NCBI GenBank assembly: GCA_023419055.1
Contig: JAEZYO010000206.1
Span: forward strand, 1-19,786
From: Pseudomonadota bacterium
GTDB taxonomy: Bacteria > Myxococcota > Polyangia > Polyangiales > Polyangiaceae
Direction of reading: 5' to 3'
Length of the DNA: 19,786 bases
The first letter of the stretch is position 1. Every line of letters begins with the position of its first letter. The notes beneath the pieces were generated by a model. It did not search any database. It had not been told where the DNA came from and was given only the letters and a program-made list of their open reading frames with translations. This document shows positions 5,691 through 15,283 of this stretch, piece after piece. Position numbers and translations under genes: made by a program.

Positions 5691-7403
5691 ATGAGCAGGA
5701 CGAATCATCTCTACATTTCGCTGTGCGCGTTGCCGCTTCTGGCCTGCACGGCCACGCTCGCCGGTCAGGAAGAAGACGGTAGCGGCGGCGGATCGGGCTC
5801 CGGCAGCGGCTCCGGTCCCGGGTCGGGCGCGGGGGGTAGCACCTTCTCGGAGGACTGCGCCGGCACGGAGGTCGTGACGCCCAAGCGGCTAGTGCGCTTG
5901 ACGTTCAACCAGTTGGTGAACTCGATCGGCAACCTGTTCGGCGCGGCGGTGGCGACGACCATCCAGACCGACTTTACGATCCCGGACGCGACGCATCGTA
6001 CCTTCCCTCCCCTATCGAGCCCTCGCGAAGGCTCCGTCATCACCGATAGCGTCTGGCTGACGGCGGACAACATCTCGCAAGTGGTCGCCAAGCACGTCTT
6101 CGACGACTTCGCGACCGTCACCGCCTGTACGGCCACACCTACCGACGAATGCGGGCAGGGCTACGTGACGACGCTCGCCGAGAAAGCCTACCGTCGCCCC
6201 CTCACGGACGCCGAACGGGCGGCGCTGCTCGGCGTCTACAACGGCGTGAAGACCGACGGTGGCACCGTTCAGGACGCGGTTCGGTACGGGGTCTACGCGG
6301 TGCTCGAGTCGCCGCAGTTCCTGTACCGCACCGAGTTCGGCACGAGCTCGGCCACGGAAGGTGCGCTCACCCCCTACGAAATGGCCGACGCGCTCGCCTA
6401 CTTCATGGCCGACGCGCCGCCCGATCAGGAGCTCCTGAATGCCGCGCGAGACAACGCGCTCTCGACGCCGGAGCAGATCTCCGCGCAGGTGAACCGCCTG
6501 CTCGCGACGCCGGCGGTGCGCGCCAACCTCGAGGCGGCAACACTCGCCTATTTCAGGATCCCGAACCTCGAGACCGTCGTGATCGACCCCGCCGTGGCGC
6601 CGGACTTCACGAACGGTGTCAGGGCTTCCATGTACCGGGAGTCGGAGCTCTTCATCCAGGACGTGCTCTGGAACGGGCCCATGGCGAGCCTCCTCTCGTC
6701 ACGCAAGACGTACATCAACACGGCGCTCGCGCCGCTCTACGGGGTTACTGCTCCCGCCGGGGCGACGGCGGACATGTTCGTCGCGGTCGATTTGCCGGCG
6801 AGCAGGGCCGGGCTCCTCACCTCGCTCGGGTTCCTGACGGCCACGTCGCGCCCTGACCAACCGTCGGTCGTCGGACGGGGTCTGGCAGTCAACGCGGCCT
6901 TCCTCTGCGCCGAGAACCCCGCGTTTCCCGAGGAGCTCAAGGACGTCATCGCCGACGCCAACACGGCGCTCGCGGGCAAGAGCGAACGAGAAAAGTCCGC
7001 CTACCGGCAGACCACCGTGCCTTGCGCCGGCTGCCACATGAGCTTCGACCCTTACGGCGTCGGCCTCGAGAACTTCGACGTCATCGGCAAGTACCGCACG
7101 ATGGACCCCGAAGGGCGGCCCATCGACGCCTCGGTCACTTTGCCGGCGAACGCGGGGGGCGCGGCGGTGACGGATGCCGCGGGCATGGCGGACGCGCTCG
7201 CTTCGGGGGGCACCTTCGTGAGCTGCATGACGAAGAACTTCATCGCTTTCGCGCTCGCCGAGGGCAGCGCGGCGCTCGACAGCTGCGCGACGGTGGCCAT
7301 CAAGGATCGCTTCGACGAGGGCGACAAGAGTTTCAGCTCGATGATTCGCGAAATAGCTCTTTCCAAAACGCTCGGAACCCGGGCCCCTGGAGCGGCACAA
7401 TGA
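5691..7403 (+). CDS. DUF1592/DUF1588/DUF1585 lipoprotein with single CxxCH motif
   Basis: 570 residues from the ATG at 5691, which starts a lipoprotein signal with lipobox LLAC at 16-19; an earlier in-frame start would bury it. A Gly/Ser-rich linker (about 25-50) leads to the family body: DUF1587-like KRLVRLTFNQLVNSIGNLFG (65 onward), DUF1595-like YRRPLTDAERAAL (from 167), DUF1592-like ESPQFLYRTE (from 206), DUF1588-like region (about 340-480), and DUF1585-like CMTKNFIAFALAEG (from 512). Within DUF1588 is C445-A-G-C-H449 followed by MSFDPYGVGLENFD, a form seen across this family and matching the c-type heme attachment pattern. These domains were named from Planctomycetes cytochrome-like proteins; the reaction is unknown. 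It should sit in the cell envelope, possibly as a heme or redox protein. The stop overlaps the start of the DUF1552 gene by 4 bases, so the two are translationally coupled. Confidence 0.9.
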   Translation: MSRTNHLYISLCALPLLACTATLAGQEEDGSGGGSGSGSGSGPGSGAGGSTFSEDCAGTEVVTPKRLVRLTFNQLVNSIGNLFGAAVATTIQTDFTIPDATHRTFPPLSSPREGSVITDSVWLTADNISQVVAKHVFDDFATVTACTATPTDECGQGYVTTLAEKAYRRPLTDAERAALLGVYNGVKTDGGTVQDAVRYGVYAVLESPQFLYRTEFGTSSATEGALTPYEMADALAYFMADAPPDQELLNAARDNALSTPEQISAQVNRLLATPAVRANLEAATLAYFRIPNLETVVIDPAVAPDFTNGVRASMYRESELFIQDVLWNGPMASLLSSRKTYINTALAPLYGVTAPAGATADMFVAVDLPASRAGLLTSLGFLTATSRPDQPSVVGRGLAVNAAFLCAENPAFPEELKDVIADANTALAGKSEREKSAYRQTTVPCAGCHMSFDPYGVGLENFDVIGKYRTMDPEGRPIDASVTLPANAGGAAVTDAAGMADALASGGTFVSCMTKNFIAFALAEGSAALDSCATVAIKDRFDEGDKSFSSMIREIALSKTLGTRAPGAAQ

Positions 7404-8950
7404 GATCGTATCGATTCGCTCGACGTTCCTTCCTCGCCGGCATCGGCGGCGCGGTGGGTCTCAAGGTGCTCTTGCAAAACCTCGAAGCCTCGGCGCAGGG
7501 CGTGACTTCTCCGCCGCGCTTCCTGATGACGCACTGGCCGGTGGGGACCATCCGGTATCACTTCGTGCCGACCGGAACCGGCTCGAACTACACCTTCTCG
7601 CGCATCCTCAAGCCCTTCGAGGCGGCGGGACTGAAGGACGACATGACCATCCTCTACGGCCTGAATCAAGAGGGCGTCATCAGCGCTGGCATGGGCGGTG
7701 GTCACGAGTCGGGCACCCCGATGACGACCACGGGCGCCAACTGCCCTGGGACGCGCGACAACAACGGGGAAGACGACGACGGCTGCGCGGGAGGCCCGTC
7801 GTGGGATCAGATCCTGCTCAAGAACGTGCCCGACCTGCAGCGGCCCGGCACCGGCTACGCGAACGCTATCTGCGACGCGCGGGTCGACTCGCTCGAGACC
7901 TCGACTCAGTGCCTCTCGTACGATTATGCGACGCGCTCGATTCAGTCGGCGCGTCCGGGCGGCATGATCACCGAGAACATCCCGCTCTTGCCGACGCTGA
8001 GCCCGGTGCAGCTCTACATGAACCTGTTCTCGGGCTTCATGCCGGGCGGCGATACGCCTGGAAATCAGGAGGAGCTCTTGCGCGCGCTCAGGGCGAGGAA
8101 GAGCGTGCTGGATTTCGCGCTCGGCCAACTCAGTACCCTGGAGACGCTCGCCCCGGGGAGCGAGAAGGCAAAGATCGATTTTCATGCCGAGGCGATTCGA
8201 AAGATCGAGATGCAACTCCAGAGTCAGATCGACATGGGGGGGACCGTCTCGGGCTGCATGCTGCCGACGGCGCCCGATCCGGACCTGGTCGGAAAAACCG
8301 GATCCAAGTTCGACTACGACTCACCGGGGACCTCCACGGCGGACGACGACGTCCACGCGCAGATCGGTGATCTACACAGCAGCCTCCTCCTGGCTGCATT
8401 TCAGTGCGATCTGATCCGCGTCGCGACCTTCCAGTGGTCACCCGGCACGAACCACGTCTCGTTCGCCGGCATGTTCCCCGACGAGCCGAACGCGATCTAC
8501 ATGCATCACCCGCTGACCCATCGGATCAACAATCGATCGCACGTCATGGATGCTCCGCCCGGCGACACCGAGCTCGCCTCCGTGGTCGAGTTCATGGCCA
8601 ACGTTCAGACCTGGTACAACGAGAAGACCGCCGCCATCATCAACAAGTTCAAGAACGCGACCGACGCGAACGGCAATAGCCTGCTCGACTACACGGTCAT
8701 CCCGTACGTGACGGAGGTCGCCGAGACCACCCACTCGCGCTACGACATGCCGGCGATGATCTTCGGAGGGAAGGCGCTCGGCATGCAGCACGGCACCTTC
8801 CAGAGCCTGAACGACAGGTCGTACAACGCGTTCTGGACGACCATCGCGCAGGCGTACCTGAAGACGAACGATCCGCTCGCCACGCTCGGCGACGAGGTCT
8901 TCGTCAAGAACGGCGCGAGCCCGATCAGCGGGCTCTGGAGCCCGGTGTAA
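7400..8950 (+). CDS. Tat-exported DUF1552 family protein
   Basis: 516 residues. The N-terminus MRSYRFARRSFLAG carries a twin-arginine motif (R8-R9-S-F-L), then a short hydrophobic stretch and likely cleavage after ASA at 30-32. The body fits DUF1552: FLMTHWPVGT, GGGHESGTPM, SWDQILLKN, LFSGFMPGG, a central helical stretch (LRARKSVLDFALGQ), GDLHSSLLLAAFQCDLIRVATFQW, and a late HSRYDMPAMIFGG segment. DUF1552 proteins are regularly encoded beside DUF1592/DUF1588 proteins in Planctomycetes and Myxococcota; the overall pattern recalls the DUF1501/sulfatase-like group, but I see no standard catalytic motif. The ATG overlaps the previous stop (ATGA at 7400-7403) and GGAG lies just before it. Tat export suggests folding or cofactor loading before translocation. 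It probably partners the upstream lipoprotein in the envelope. Family sure, function unknown. Confidence 0.92.
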   Translation: MRSYRFARRSFLAGIGGAVGLKVLLQNLEASAQGVTSPPRFLMTHWPVGTIRYHFVPTGTGSNYTFSRILKPFEAAGLKDDMTILYGLNQEGVISAGMGGGHESGTPMTTTGANCPGTRDNNGEDDDGCAGGPSWDQILLKNVPDLQRPGTGYANAICDARVDSLETSTQCLSYDYATRSIQSARPGGMITENIPLLPTLSPVQLYMNLFSGFMPGGDTPGNQEELLRALRARKSVLDFALGQLSTLETLAPGSEKAKIDFHAEAIRKIEMQLQSQIDMGGTVSGCMLPTAPDPDLVGKTGSKFDYDSPGTSTADDDVHAQIGDLHSSLLLAAFQCDLIRVATFQWSPGTNHVSFAGMFPDEPNAIYMHHPLTHRINNRSHVMDAPPGDTELASVVEFMANVQTWYNEKTAAIINKFKNATDANGNSLLDYTVIPYVTEVAETTHSRYDMPAMIFGGKALGMQHGTFQSLNDRSYNAFWTTIAQAYLKTNDPLATLGDEVFVKNGASPISGLWSPV

Positions 8951-8965
8951 CCGGGGAACGAGACG

Positions 8966-8990
8966 AGCCGGCGGGCCTCAGCCGCCGGCT
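8966..8990. terminator. convergent hairpin between DUF1552 gene and hisG
   Basis: AGCCGGCGG (8966-8974) and CCGCCGGCT (8982-8990) are perfect 9-base arms around a 7-base loop that contains most of the hisG stop codon. It lies 16 bases after the DUF1552 stop, so one structure can serve both converging transcripts. No T-run on either side. Confidence 0.5.
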
Positions 8991-9600
8991 ACCGCCTGGC
9001 GCAGGCGCTCGACGATGGGCGCGATTTCGGCGTGCCGGAGCTTGTAGAGCGAGGGGTTCGCCACGAGCACGCTCGAGATCGGGCAGATCGTCTCGAGCTC
9101 GACCAAGCCGTTCTCGCGCAACGTCGCGCCGGACTCGACCAGGTCGACGATCAGGTCCGAAAGGCCCACCAGCGGGGCGAGCTCGACGGAGCCCTGCACG
9201 TAGATGATCTCGGCCTGGATCCCCTTGCTCGCGAAGTGCTCGGACGCGATGCGCGGAAACTTCGTGGCGATGCGCGGCAGATCCGGGATCTTCGCGTCCA
9301 CGGGGGCGGCCACCACCATGCGGCAGCGCCCGACGCCGAGGTCGAGCGGCTGGTAGAGATCGTACCCGCGCTCACGCAACGTGTCCCGGCCGCTGATCCC
9401 GAGATCGGCAGTGCCGTATTCGACGTAGGTGGGCACGTCGTCCGGCTTGAGTAGGAGGTAGCGCAGCGAACCGTCCGCGCTCTCCCGGATCAGCTTGCGA
9501 TCGTCTCCGAGCAGCGCGGCCGTATCGAGCCCCGCCCTCTCGAAGAGCGGAGCGAGCGTCTTGATGATTCGACCTTTGGGGATGGCTATCGTCAGCGCGT

Positions 9601-9604
<4 letters not shown>
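8978..9604 (-). CDS. hisG: ATP phosphoribosyltransferase, short form
   Basis: HisG joins ATP and PRPP to make phosphoribosyl-ATP, the first step of histidine synthesis, in the cytoplasm. The 208-residue protein shows the family start LTIAIPKGRI (4-13), the YGTADLGISGRD segment (63-73), and the PRPP-binding loop DLVESGATLRENGL (154-167). Length and the absence of a C-terminal regulatory domain place it in the short HisG class, which needs the separate subunit HisZ for activity and feedback inhibition; hisZ is not in this window. The ATG at 9602-9604 overlaps the murA stop by 4 bases, so it is read from the murA transcript. In many deltaproteobacteria-type genomes hisD follows hisG; here the DUF1552 gene converges instead, so the his run stops after one gene. 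Confidence 0.96.
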
Positions 9605-10875
<1,271 letters not shown>

Positions 10876-10963
10876 GGGTCGGGGGATCGGGCCGTACGCC
10901 CGTCGGGCCGGGCGCGCAACCGACCATGGGCGAGGTCCCCGAGTTTGGCCAACAAAAGCGGGG

Positions 10964-10969
10964 TAGAGT
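10964..10969 (+). promoter_or_regulatory. possible -10 box for the TSP3 barrel operon
   Basis: TAGAGT at 10964-10969 fits a TAnnnT -10 and would start transcription near 10976. No matching -35 is seen at proper distance (TTGGCC at 10945 is too close). The palindrome TTGGCCAA (10945-10952) sits between the divergent murA and barrel genes. Confidence 0.25.
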
Positions 10970-11032
10970 CCGCGCCGGACAGTGCCGCATCGGGCTAGCG
11001 GAAGGCCCTCGGTAGCGACTACCGTAGGTCTG

Positions 11033-13003
11033 GTGCATCGGGTCGCGCGCCTTCGAGCCTGGCCGTTGGCTTTGGGTCTCACGTTGGGACTCGTTCCCGA
11101 GGCGTCGGCGGCCGATCCGGTTCCGTCGCTGAACCTCAGGAACTTCCGACCTTCCACGGATCCGAAGGCGATCCTCTACCTCGAGCCAGTCGTGACGCCG
11201 GGGCCGGCGGAGTGGAACGTCGGGGCCTGGTTCTCCTACGCGCACCGGCTGGTCGTGCTCGAGGACGCCGAGGGGCGCGAGGTCAGCGTCCCGGTGCGTC
11301 ACCAGCTCTCGCTCGACTACGTCGCGAACATCGGGCTCGGTGAGCGGCTGGCGCTCGGACTCGCGCTCCCGACCGTGCTCTATCAAGACGGTGACGACCT
11401 ACCCCCTTCGGCGGGAGCTTCGCCGCTCCCCACGACGGCCCTCGGCGATCCTTCTCTCGTCGCCAAAGCGGCGCTGATGCCACCCGGTGAGCTCGGCGGA
11501 TTCGGGCTCGCTGCGCTTGCAGAGGTCACCCTCCCGATCGGCAACCAGGAGTCGTACGTCGGCGAGGCCAGCGCCACCGGAGGGCTTCGCTTGCTCGGCG
11601 AGCTCGGGCTGGTTGCCTTCACGCTGCGCGGCACGTTCGGCGTGCATGTGCGAGGCAGCGAGCAGCAATTCGCAGGGTCGACGTTCGGACACGACTTACC
11701 CTGGGGGATCGGGCTCACCGTCCTCCCGCAGGCCTTCGGGCTCGACAAGAACGGGCGCTGGCTCTGGACGCTCGAGACGCGGGGAGCCATCTCGGTCACC
11801 GACTCGTTCGCTTCTGCGGAGCAGTCCCCCGCCACGATCGGCGCCGGCGCGCGCTATGCGCTCGGCGAAGGCGCGCTCGTGCTCGGCGTGGAGGCGCCGC
11901 TCAACTCTGCGGTCGGCGCGCCGCTCGTGCGCGGCATCGTCGGATTTTCCTGGGCGCCTCGCTTCTACGACGCCGACAACGACGGCTTCGAAGACGAGGA
12001 CGACGACTGCCCGGAGCTCGCGGAAGATCGTGACGGCTTCGAGGACAGCGACGGCTGCCCCGACTTCGACAACGACGGCGACGGCGTCGGGGACGAAGAA
12101 GATCGTTGCCCGGGTGAGCTCGAGGACGGAGACGGTCACCTCGACGAGGACGGTTGCCCGGATCCGGACAACGACGGGGACGGCCTGCCCGACGAGAAAG
12201 ACGCCTGCCCGAACGAAGCGGGTCCCGCGTCGAGCCCAGGGGCGGAGAACGGCTGCCCCATCAAGGATCGAGACATCGACGGCATCCCCGACCACCAGGA
12301 CAAGTGCCCCCTCAAGGCCGAGGATCACGATGCCTTCGAGGACGAAGACGGCTGCCCCGAGAGAGACAACGACAAGGACAAGGTGCCGGACACCGAAGAC
12401 GCTTGTCCGAACGAGCGCGGCCCGCGCCGGACGGATCCCAAGCTCGACGGCTGCCCGAGCCCGGATCGAGACGGCGACACGCTCGAGGGCGACGCAGATC
12501 GATGCCCCGACGAAGCCGAGGTCTGGAACGGAATCACCGACGACGACGGCTGCCCGGATCTACCTGCGCGCGGACTAGCGAGTTTCCGCGCACAAGGCGC
12601 GCGCGTCCTCGTCGACCTTTCGAGGCCGATCACCTTCGAGAGCGCGGAAAGCGGCGTGATGGTGAGCCCGAAGAGCGATCCGGTGGTACGGGCCCTGGCG
12701 CAGCTCTTGAACGAACACGAGGACTACGTCTTGCTGGTCGGCGTGAAGCCGAAAGACGCTTCGGCGAAGGCCGCTCAGGAAGCGCTGAGCAGCTCGTTCG
12801 CCCTGGTGAACGAGCTGCGAAAGCTCACTCACCGCGACGAGGTGGCCGAGAGCATCGGCTGGTCCGCGGTGCGCAAGGTGCCGGGCGCCGCGGGTGGCAA
12901 CCTGGGCTTCCTGGTGCTCACCACGAAAAAGGCCGAACCGAAGCCTGAAGGCCCCCCGAAGCCGAAGGCGCCGTCCGCGCCGCCACCCATCAAGGCGCCA
13001 TGA
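11033..13003 (+). CDS. outer-membrane barrel protein with TSP3 repeats and degenerate OmpA-like C-terminus
   Basis: About 656 residues. A Sec signal (HRVARLRAWPLALGLTLGL, cleavage ASA|ADP near 26) precedes a region of about 280 residues with alternating hydrophobic strands typical of a transmembrane beta-barrel (LALGLALPTVLYQ, GLAALAEVTLPIG, GIGLTVLPQAFGL). From about 313 to 510 run thrombospondin type-3 calcium-binding repeats (DxDNDGxxD, EDxDGCPD). The C-terminus (about 512-640) aligns by eye with OmpA domains (PITFESAESGVMVSPKSDPVVRALAQLL) but lacks the usual GHTD and LSxxRA residues that hold diaminopimelate in peptidoglycan. Inferred: outer-membrane structural or pore protein with a calcium-stiffened periplasmic stalk. 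The start is uncertain: GTG at 11033 gives a normal signal length; GTG at 10982 adds 17 residues. Its stop overlaps the HEAT gene start. Confidence 0.85.
   Translation: MHRVARLRAWPLALGLTLGLVPEASAADPVPSLNLRNFRPSTDPKAILYLEPVVTPGPAEWNVGAWFSYAHRLVVLEDAEGREVSVPVRHQLSLDYVANIGLGERLALGLALPTVLYQDGDDLPPSAGASPLPTTALGDPSLVAKAALMPPGELGGFGLAALAEVTLPIGNQESYVGEASATGGLRLLGELGLVAFTLRGTFGVHVRGSEQQFAGSTFGHDLPWGIGLTVLPQAFGLDKNGRWLWTLETRGAISVTDSFASAEQSPATIGAGARYALGEGALVLGVEAPLNSAVGAPLVRGIVGFSWAPRFYDADNDGFEDEDDDCPELAEDRDGFEDSDGCPDFDNDGDGVGDEEDRCPGELEDGDGHLDEDGCPDPDNDGDGLPDEKDACPNEAGPASSPGAENGCPIKDRDIDGIPDHQDKCPLKAEDHDAFEDEDGCPERDNDKDKVPDTEDACPNERGPRRTDPKLDGCPSPDRDGDTLEGDADRCPDEAEVWNGITDDDGCPDLPARGLASFRAQGARVLVDLSRPITFESAESGVMVSPKSDPVVRALAQLLNEHEDYVLLVGVKPKDASAKAAQEALSSSFALVNELRKLTHRDEVAESIGWSAVRKVPGAAGGNLGFLVLTTKKAEPKPEGPPKPKAPSAPPPIKAP
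11969..12565 (+). repeat. thrombospondin type-3 repeat block (coding)
   Basis: Roughly five to six Asp-rich units encoding DxDxDG..D..D.CP and EDxDGxxDxDGCPx patterns in tandem. Units are diverged and of uneven length; one contains a Ser/Pro/Ala insertion (PASSPGAENGCP). In TSP3 repeats the Asp side chains bind calcium. Confidence 0.85.
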
Positions 13004-15045
13004 AGCGCGCCTTCCTCGCGCCGGCACTGCTCGCCGCGCTGCTCTCGGCCGCGCCGAGCTCGGCTCAACTCGAACGGCGCGCGCGCTCGGAACCTCAAGC
13101 CAAGGCTCGTTCGCTCAAGGCGCGGCTCGGGCTCGACGCCGCGCGCGCCCTGTTGCGCTCCGACGAGAGCGACGATCGCAAGCGGGCGTTCGAGCGCCTC
13201 TCCGAGCTCGGGAGCGAGACGGCGCTCGAGGTCCTCGCCCGCACGCTCGATCTGAACGGCGCGGCCCGCAACGGCCGCGAGCGCCTCGCCGCCACTCGAG
13301 CGCTCGCCCCGCACGCCAAGTCACAAGTCGTCCGCACCGCGCTCATCCGGGCACTCAGCGCCCCCTCGGCCCTCGAGCGCTCCGATCCGAAGCTCGCGCT
13401 GGCGCGCGAGACCGCGGCGCTCGCGCTCGCCCGAAGCGGTGACGCGCGCGCCCTCTCGGCGCTGGGCCAGGCGTTGAGGCAGCCGGGGCGCGGCGCGGAG
13501 GCGGCGCTCTCGGCCTTGCGCGCCTACCCCCCGGAGGACGCCTCCCCGACCTTACTCTCGCGCGGAGCCGTCACGGCGCCGTTCATCGACTACCTCGAGG
13601 GACTCGAGGACCCACGCGCCGCAGGGTTGCTCCACGCGATCGCGCGTCGCAGCGCGCCGGAGCTCCGCGCGAAGGCGCTGGTCGCCCTCGCGCGCCGCAA
13701 GGATCCCGAGGTCGCGGACCTCGTCGCGCGCTCGTTCCGAAACGAGCCGCACCCCGCGGTGTTCGAGGCGTCGGTGGAGGTCCTCGCCCGCGCGTCCCAC
13801 CCCGACGCGCCCGCCGCTTTCGCCAAGCTCTGCGAAAACGGCAAGAAAGACCCGCGCGCGCTCGATCGCGCCATCGAGTTAGCGCTCGCGGCCCCGTCGC
13901 CAGGGTTCGCGGACGCTCTCGATCGCGCCCTCGCGAGCGCGTCGGAGTCCCAGCGCGCTGCCTTGATCGCCGCGCTCGGAAAAGCGTCCGGGCCGCGCGC
14001 CGTCGCGGCGCTCGAGCGGCGGTTGAACCTCGAGGCCACGAGCTTCGCCGCCGCCTACGCGCTCGCGCTCGACGGGTCGGACGCCGCGGCGGACGTTCTC
14101 GAGCGAGCGCTCTCCGGAATAGCCGTGCTCCGGCGGACTGCTCTGCGCGCCGCTGCGGTCCGCGCGGTGGCGCTCGACGAGACGCTGAGCGGCGCGCCCG
14201 CGGTCGCCGAACGGCTCTTGAGCTCCCGCTCTCCCGAGGAGCGCGCCGCGGCCGCCTTCGCCCTCGCTGCGTTCGACGACGAGCGCGCCGGGCAGCTCGT
14301 GGGGTCGAGCGACTCGGTGGTGGCGCGCGCGGCGACGCGCATGATGTTCGCCTCCGGAGCCAGTGAGCGGGCCGCCGTCCGGCTCGCCACCGAGAGCGAT
14401 CCCCTCACCCGCTCGGCGCTTGCGCTCTCGCTCGCCGACGACGCCGCCGCGAGGCGGGTTCCGAACCAGGTGCTGGAAGAGCTCCTCGAGAGCTCCGACG
14501 CCGCCGCGCCGCTCGCGGCCCGCGCGCTCTCGGCTCGCGACAGTGAGCGCTTCCGGACACGCGTCGAGCGCTTGCTCGCGAGCCCAGACGCGAAGCTCCG
14601 CGCCCACGCGGCGAGCGGGCTTGCGCAGAGTGAACAGCCGAGCGCCGTCGGCTTGCTCGAGCGGCTCTACCTCGATGAGGAGGATCCGGAGGTGCGGAGG
14701 GCGGCCGTGCGCGCGCTCGGCTTGCGCAGCGAGCCGGGCAGGCGGCGAGTCCTCGATCTCGCCGCGGCGCTCGAGCCCGACGAAGAGGCGCGCACCCTCG
14801 CGCGCCGCGCTCTGGCGGGTAAGCCTTCACCCGCGCTCCAACCGGCGAGGGCCACCGCGTGGCTCGCGGTGGAGAGCCCCTCCGTGAGCGACGCCGCGGT
14901 GGTCGGCGTACCAGGCGGCCTCTCGCTCCCGGCGGCGATCGATCCCGACGGTTTTGCCGCGCTTTCGGGCCTGCCCGCCGGGCCTTTCGAGCTCGACCTT
15001 GCAAAAGCTTCGCGAGCGGACCAAGGCTCGCAGAAGAAGCCATGA
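13000..15045 (+). CDS. secreted HEAT-repeat-type protein
   Basis: 681 residues. A Sec signal peptide (MKRAFLAPALLAALLSAAPSSA, then Q) indicates export to the periplasm. The remainder is almost wholly alpha-helical, Ala/Leu/Arg-rich, with repeating helix pairs of about 30 residues of HEAT/PBS-lyase type (for example LLHAIARRSAPELRAKALVA near 210 and DEEDPEVRRAAVRALGLRSE near 560). Such solenoids are protein-binding scaffolds; no catalytic motif is seen. The last 70 residues leave the repeat pattern (VVGVPGGLSLPAAIDPDGF) and may form a small separate end. The start overlaps the barrel gene stop (ATGA at 13000-13003) and its stop overlaps the xseB start (ATGA at 15042-15045), so it is translated within one operon. 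It probably acts with the barrel protein in the periplasm. The repeat class is likely; exact boundaries need a profile. Confidence 0.8.
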   Translation: MKRAFLAPALLAALLSAAPSSAQLERRARSEPQAKARSLKARLGLDAARALLRSDESDDRKRAFERLSELGSETALEVLARTLDLNGAARNGRERLAATRALAPHAKSQVVRTALIRALSAPSALERSDPKLALARETAALALARSGDARALSALGQALRQPGRGAEAALSALRAYPPEDASPTLLSRGAVTAPFIDYLEGLEDPRAAGLLHAIARRSAPELRAKALVALARRKDPEVADLVARSFRNEPHPAVFEASVEVLARASHPDAPAAFAKLCENGKKDPRALDRAIELALAAPSPGFADALDRALASASESQRAALIAALGKASGPRAVAALERRLNLEATSFAAAYALALDGSDAAADVLERALSGIAVLRRTALRAAAVRAVALDETLSGAPAVAERLLSSRSPEERAAAAFALAAFDDERAGQLVGSSDSVVARAATRMMFASGASERAAVRLATESDPLTRSALALSLADDAAARRVPNQVLEELLESSDAAAPLAARALSARDSERFRTRVERLLASPDAKLRAHAASGLAQSEQPSAVGLLERLYLDEEDPEVRRAAVRALGLRSEPGRRRVLDLAAALEPDEEARTLARRALAGKPSPALQPARATAWLAVESPSVSDAAVVGVPGGLSLPAAIDPDGFAALSGLPAGPFELDLAKASRADQGSQKKP

Positions 15046-15281
15046 AGAGCCCGGAAGCCGAAGCCCCCTTCGAGCAATCGCTCAAGCGCCTGGGCGAGAT
15101 CGTGGAGAAGCTCGAGGGCGGCGACCTCGGCCTGGAAGATTCGCTCGCGCTCTTCGAAGAAGGGGTGCGGCTGGCGCGCCTCGCGCAACAACGGCTCGAC
15201 GCCGCGGAGCGCCGCGTCGAGGAACTCCTCTCCATCGACGCCGCGGGCAACCCGGTGGTCCGCGAGCTCGAGACGGAATAG
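15042..15281 (+). CDS. xseB: exodeoxyribonuclease VII small subunit
   Basis: 79 residues. XseB binds several copies per large subunit XseA to form exonuclease VII, which degrades single-stranded DNA from both ends in the cytoplasm. The core FEQSLKRLGEIVEKLEGGDLGLEDSLALFEEGVRL matches the family: a helical hairpin with the conserved LE.G.L.LE.SL..FE.G pattern, then a second helix (LARLAQQRLDAAERRVEELL). Length is normal. xseA, often adjacent, is not in this window. The start overlaps the stop of the periplasmic HEAT gene, and the next gene starts 2 bases after its stop, so it is embedded in an envelope operon. A purine-rich AGAAGAAG stretch precedes the ATG. Confidence 0.92.
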   Translation: MKSPEAEAPFEQSLKRLGEIVEKLEGGDLGLEDSLALFEEGVRLARLAQQRLDAAERRVEELLSIDAAGNPVVRELETE

Positions 15282-15283
15282 CG

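Noticed and set aside
5778..5840. Gly/Ser repeat-coding stretch as a microsatellite or mobile repeat
   Set aside because: It is an ordinary low-complexity linker after the lipobox of the DUF1592 lipoprotein.
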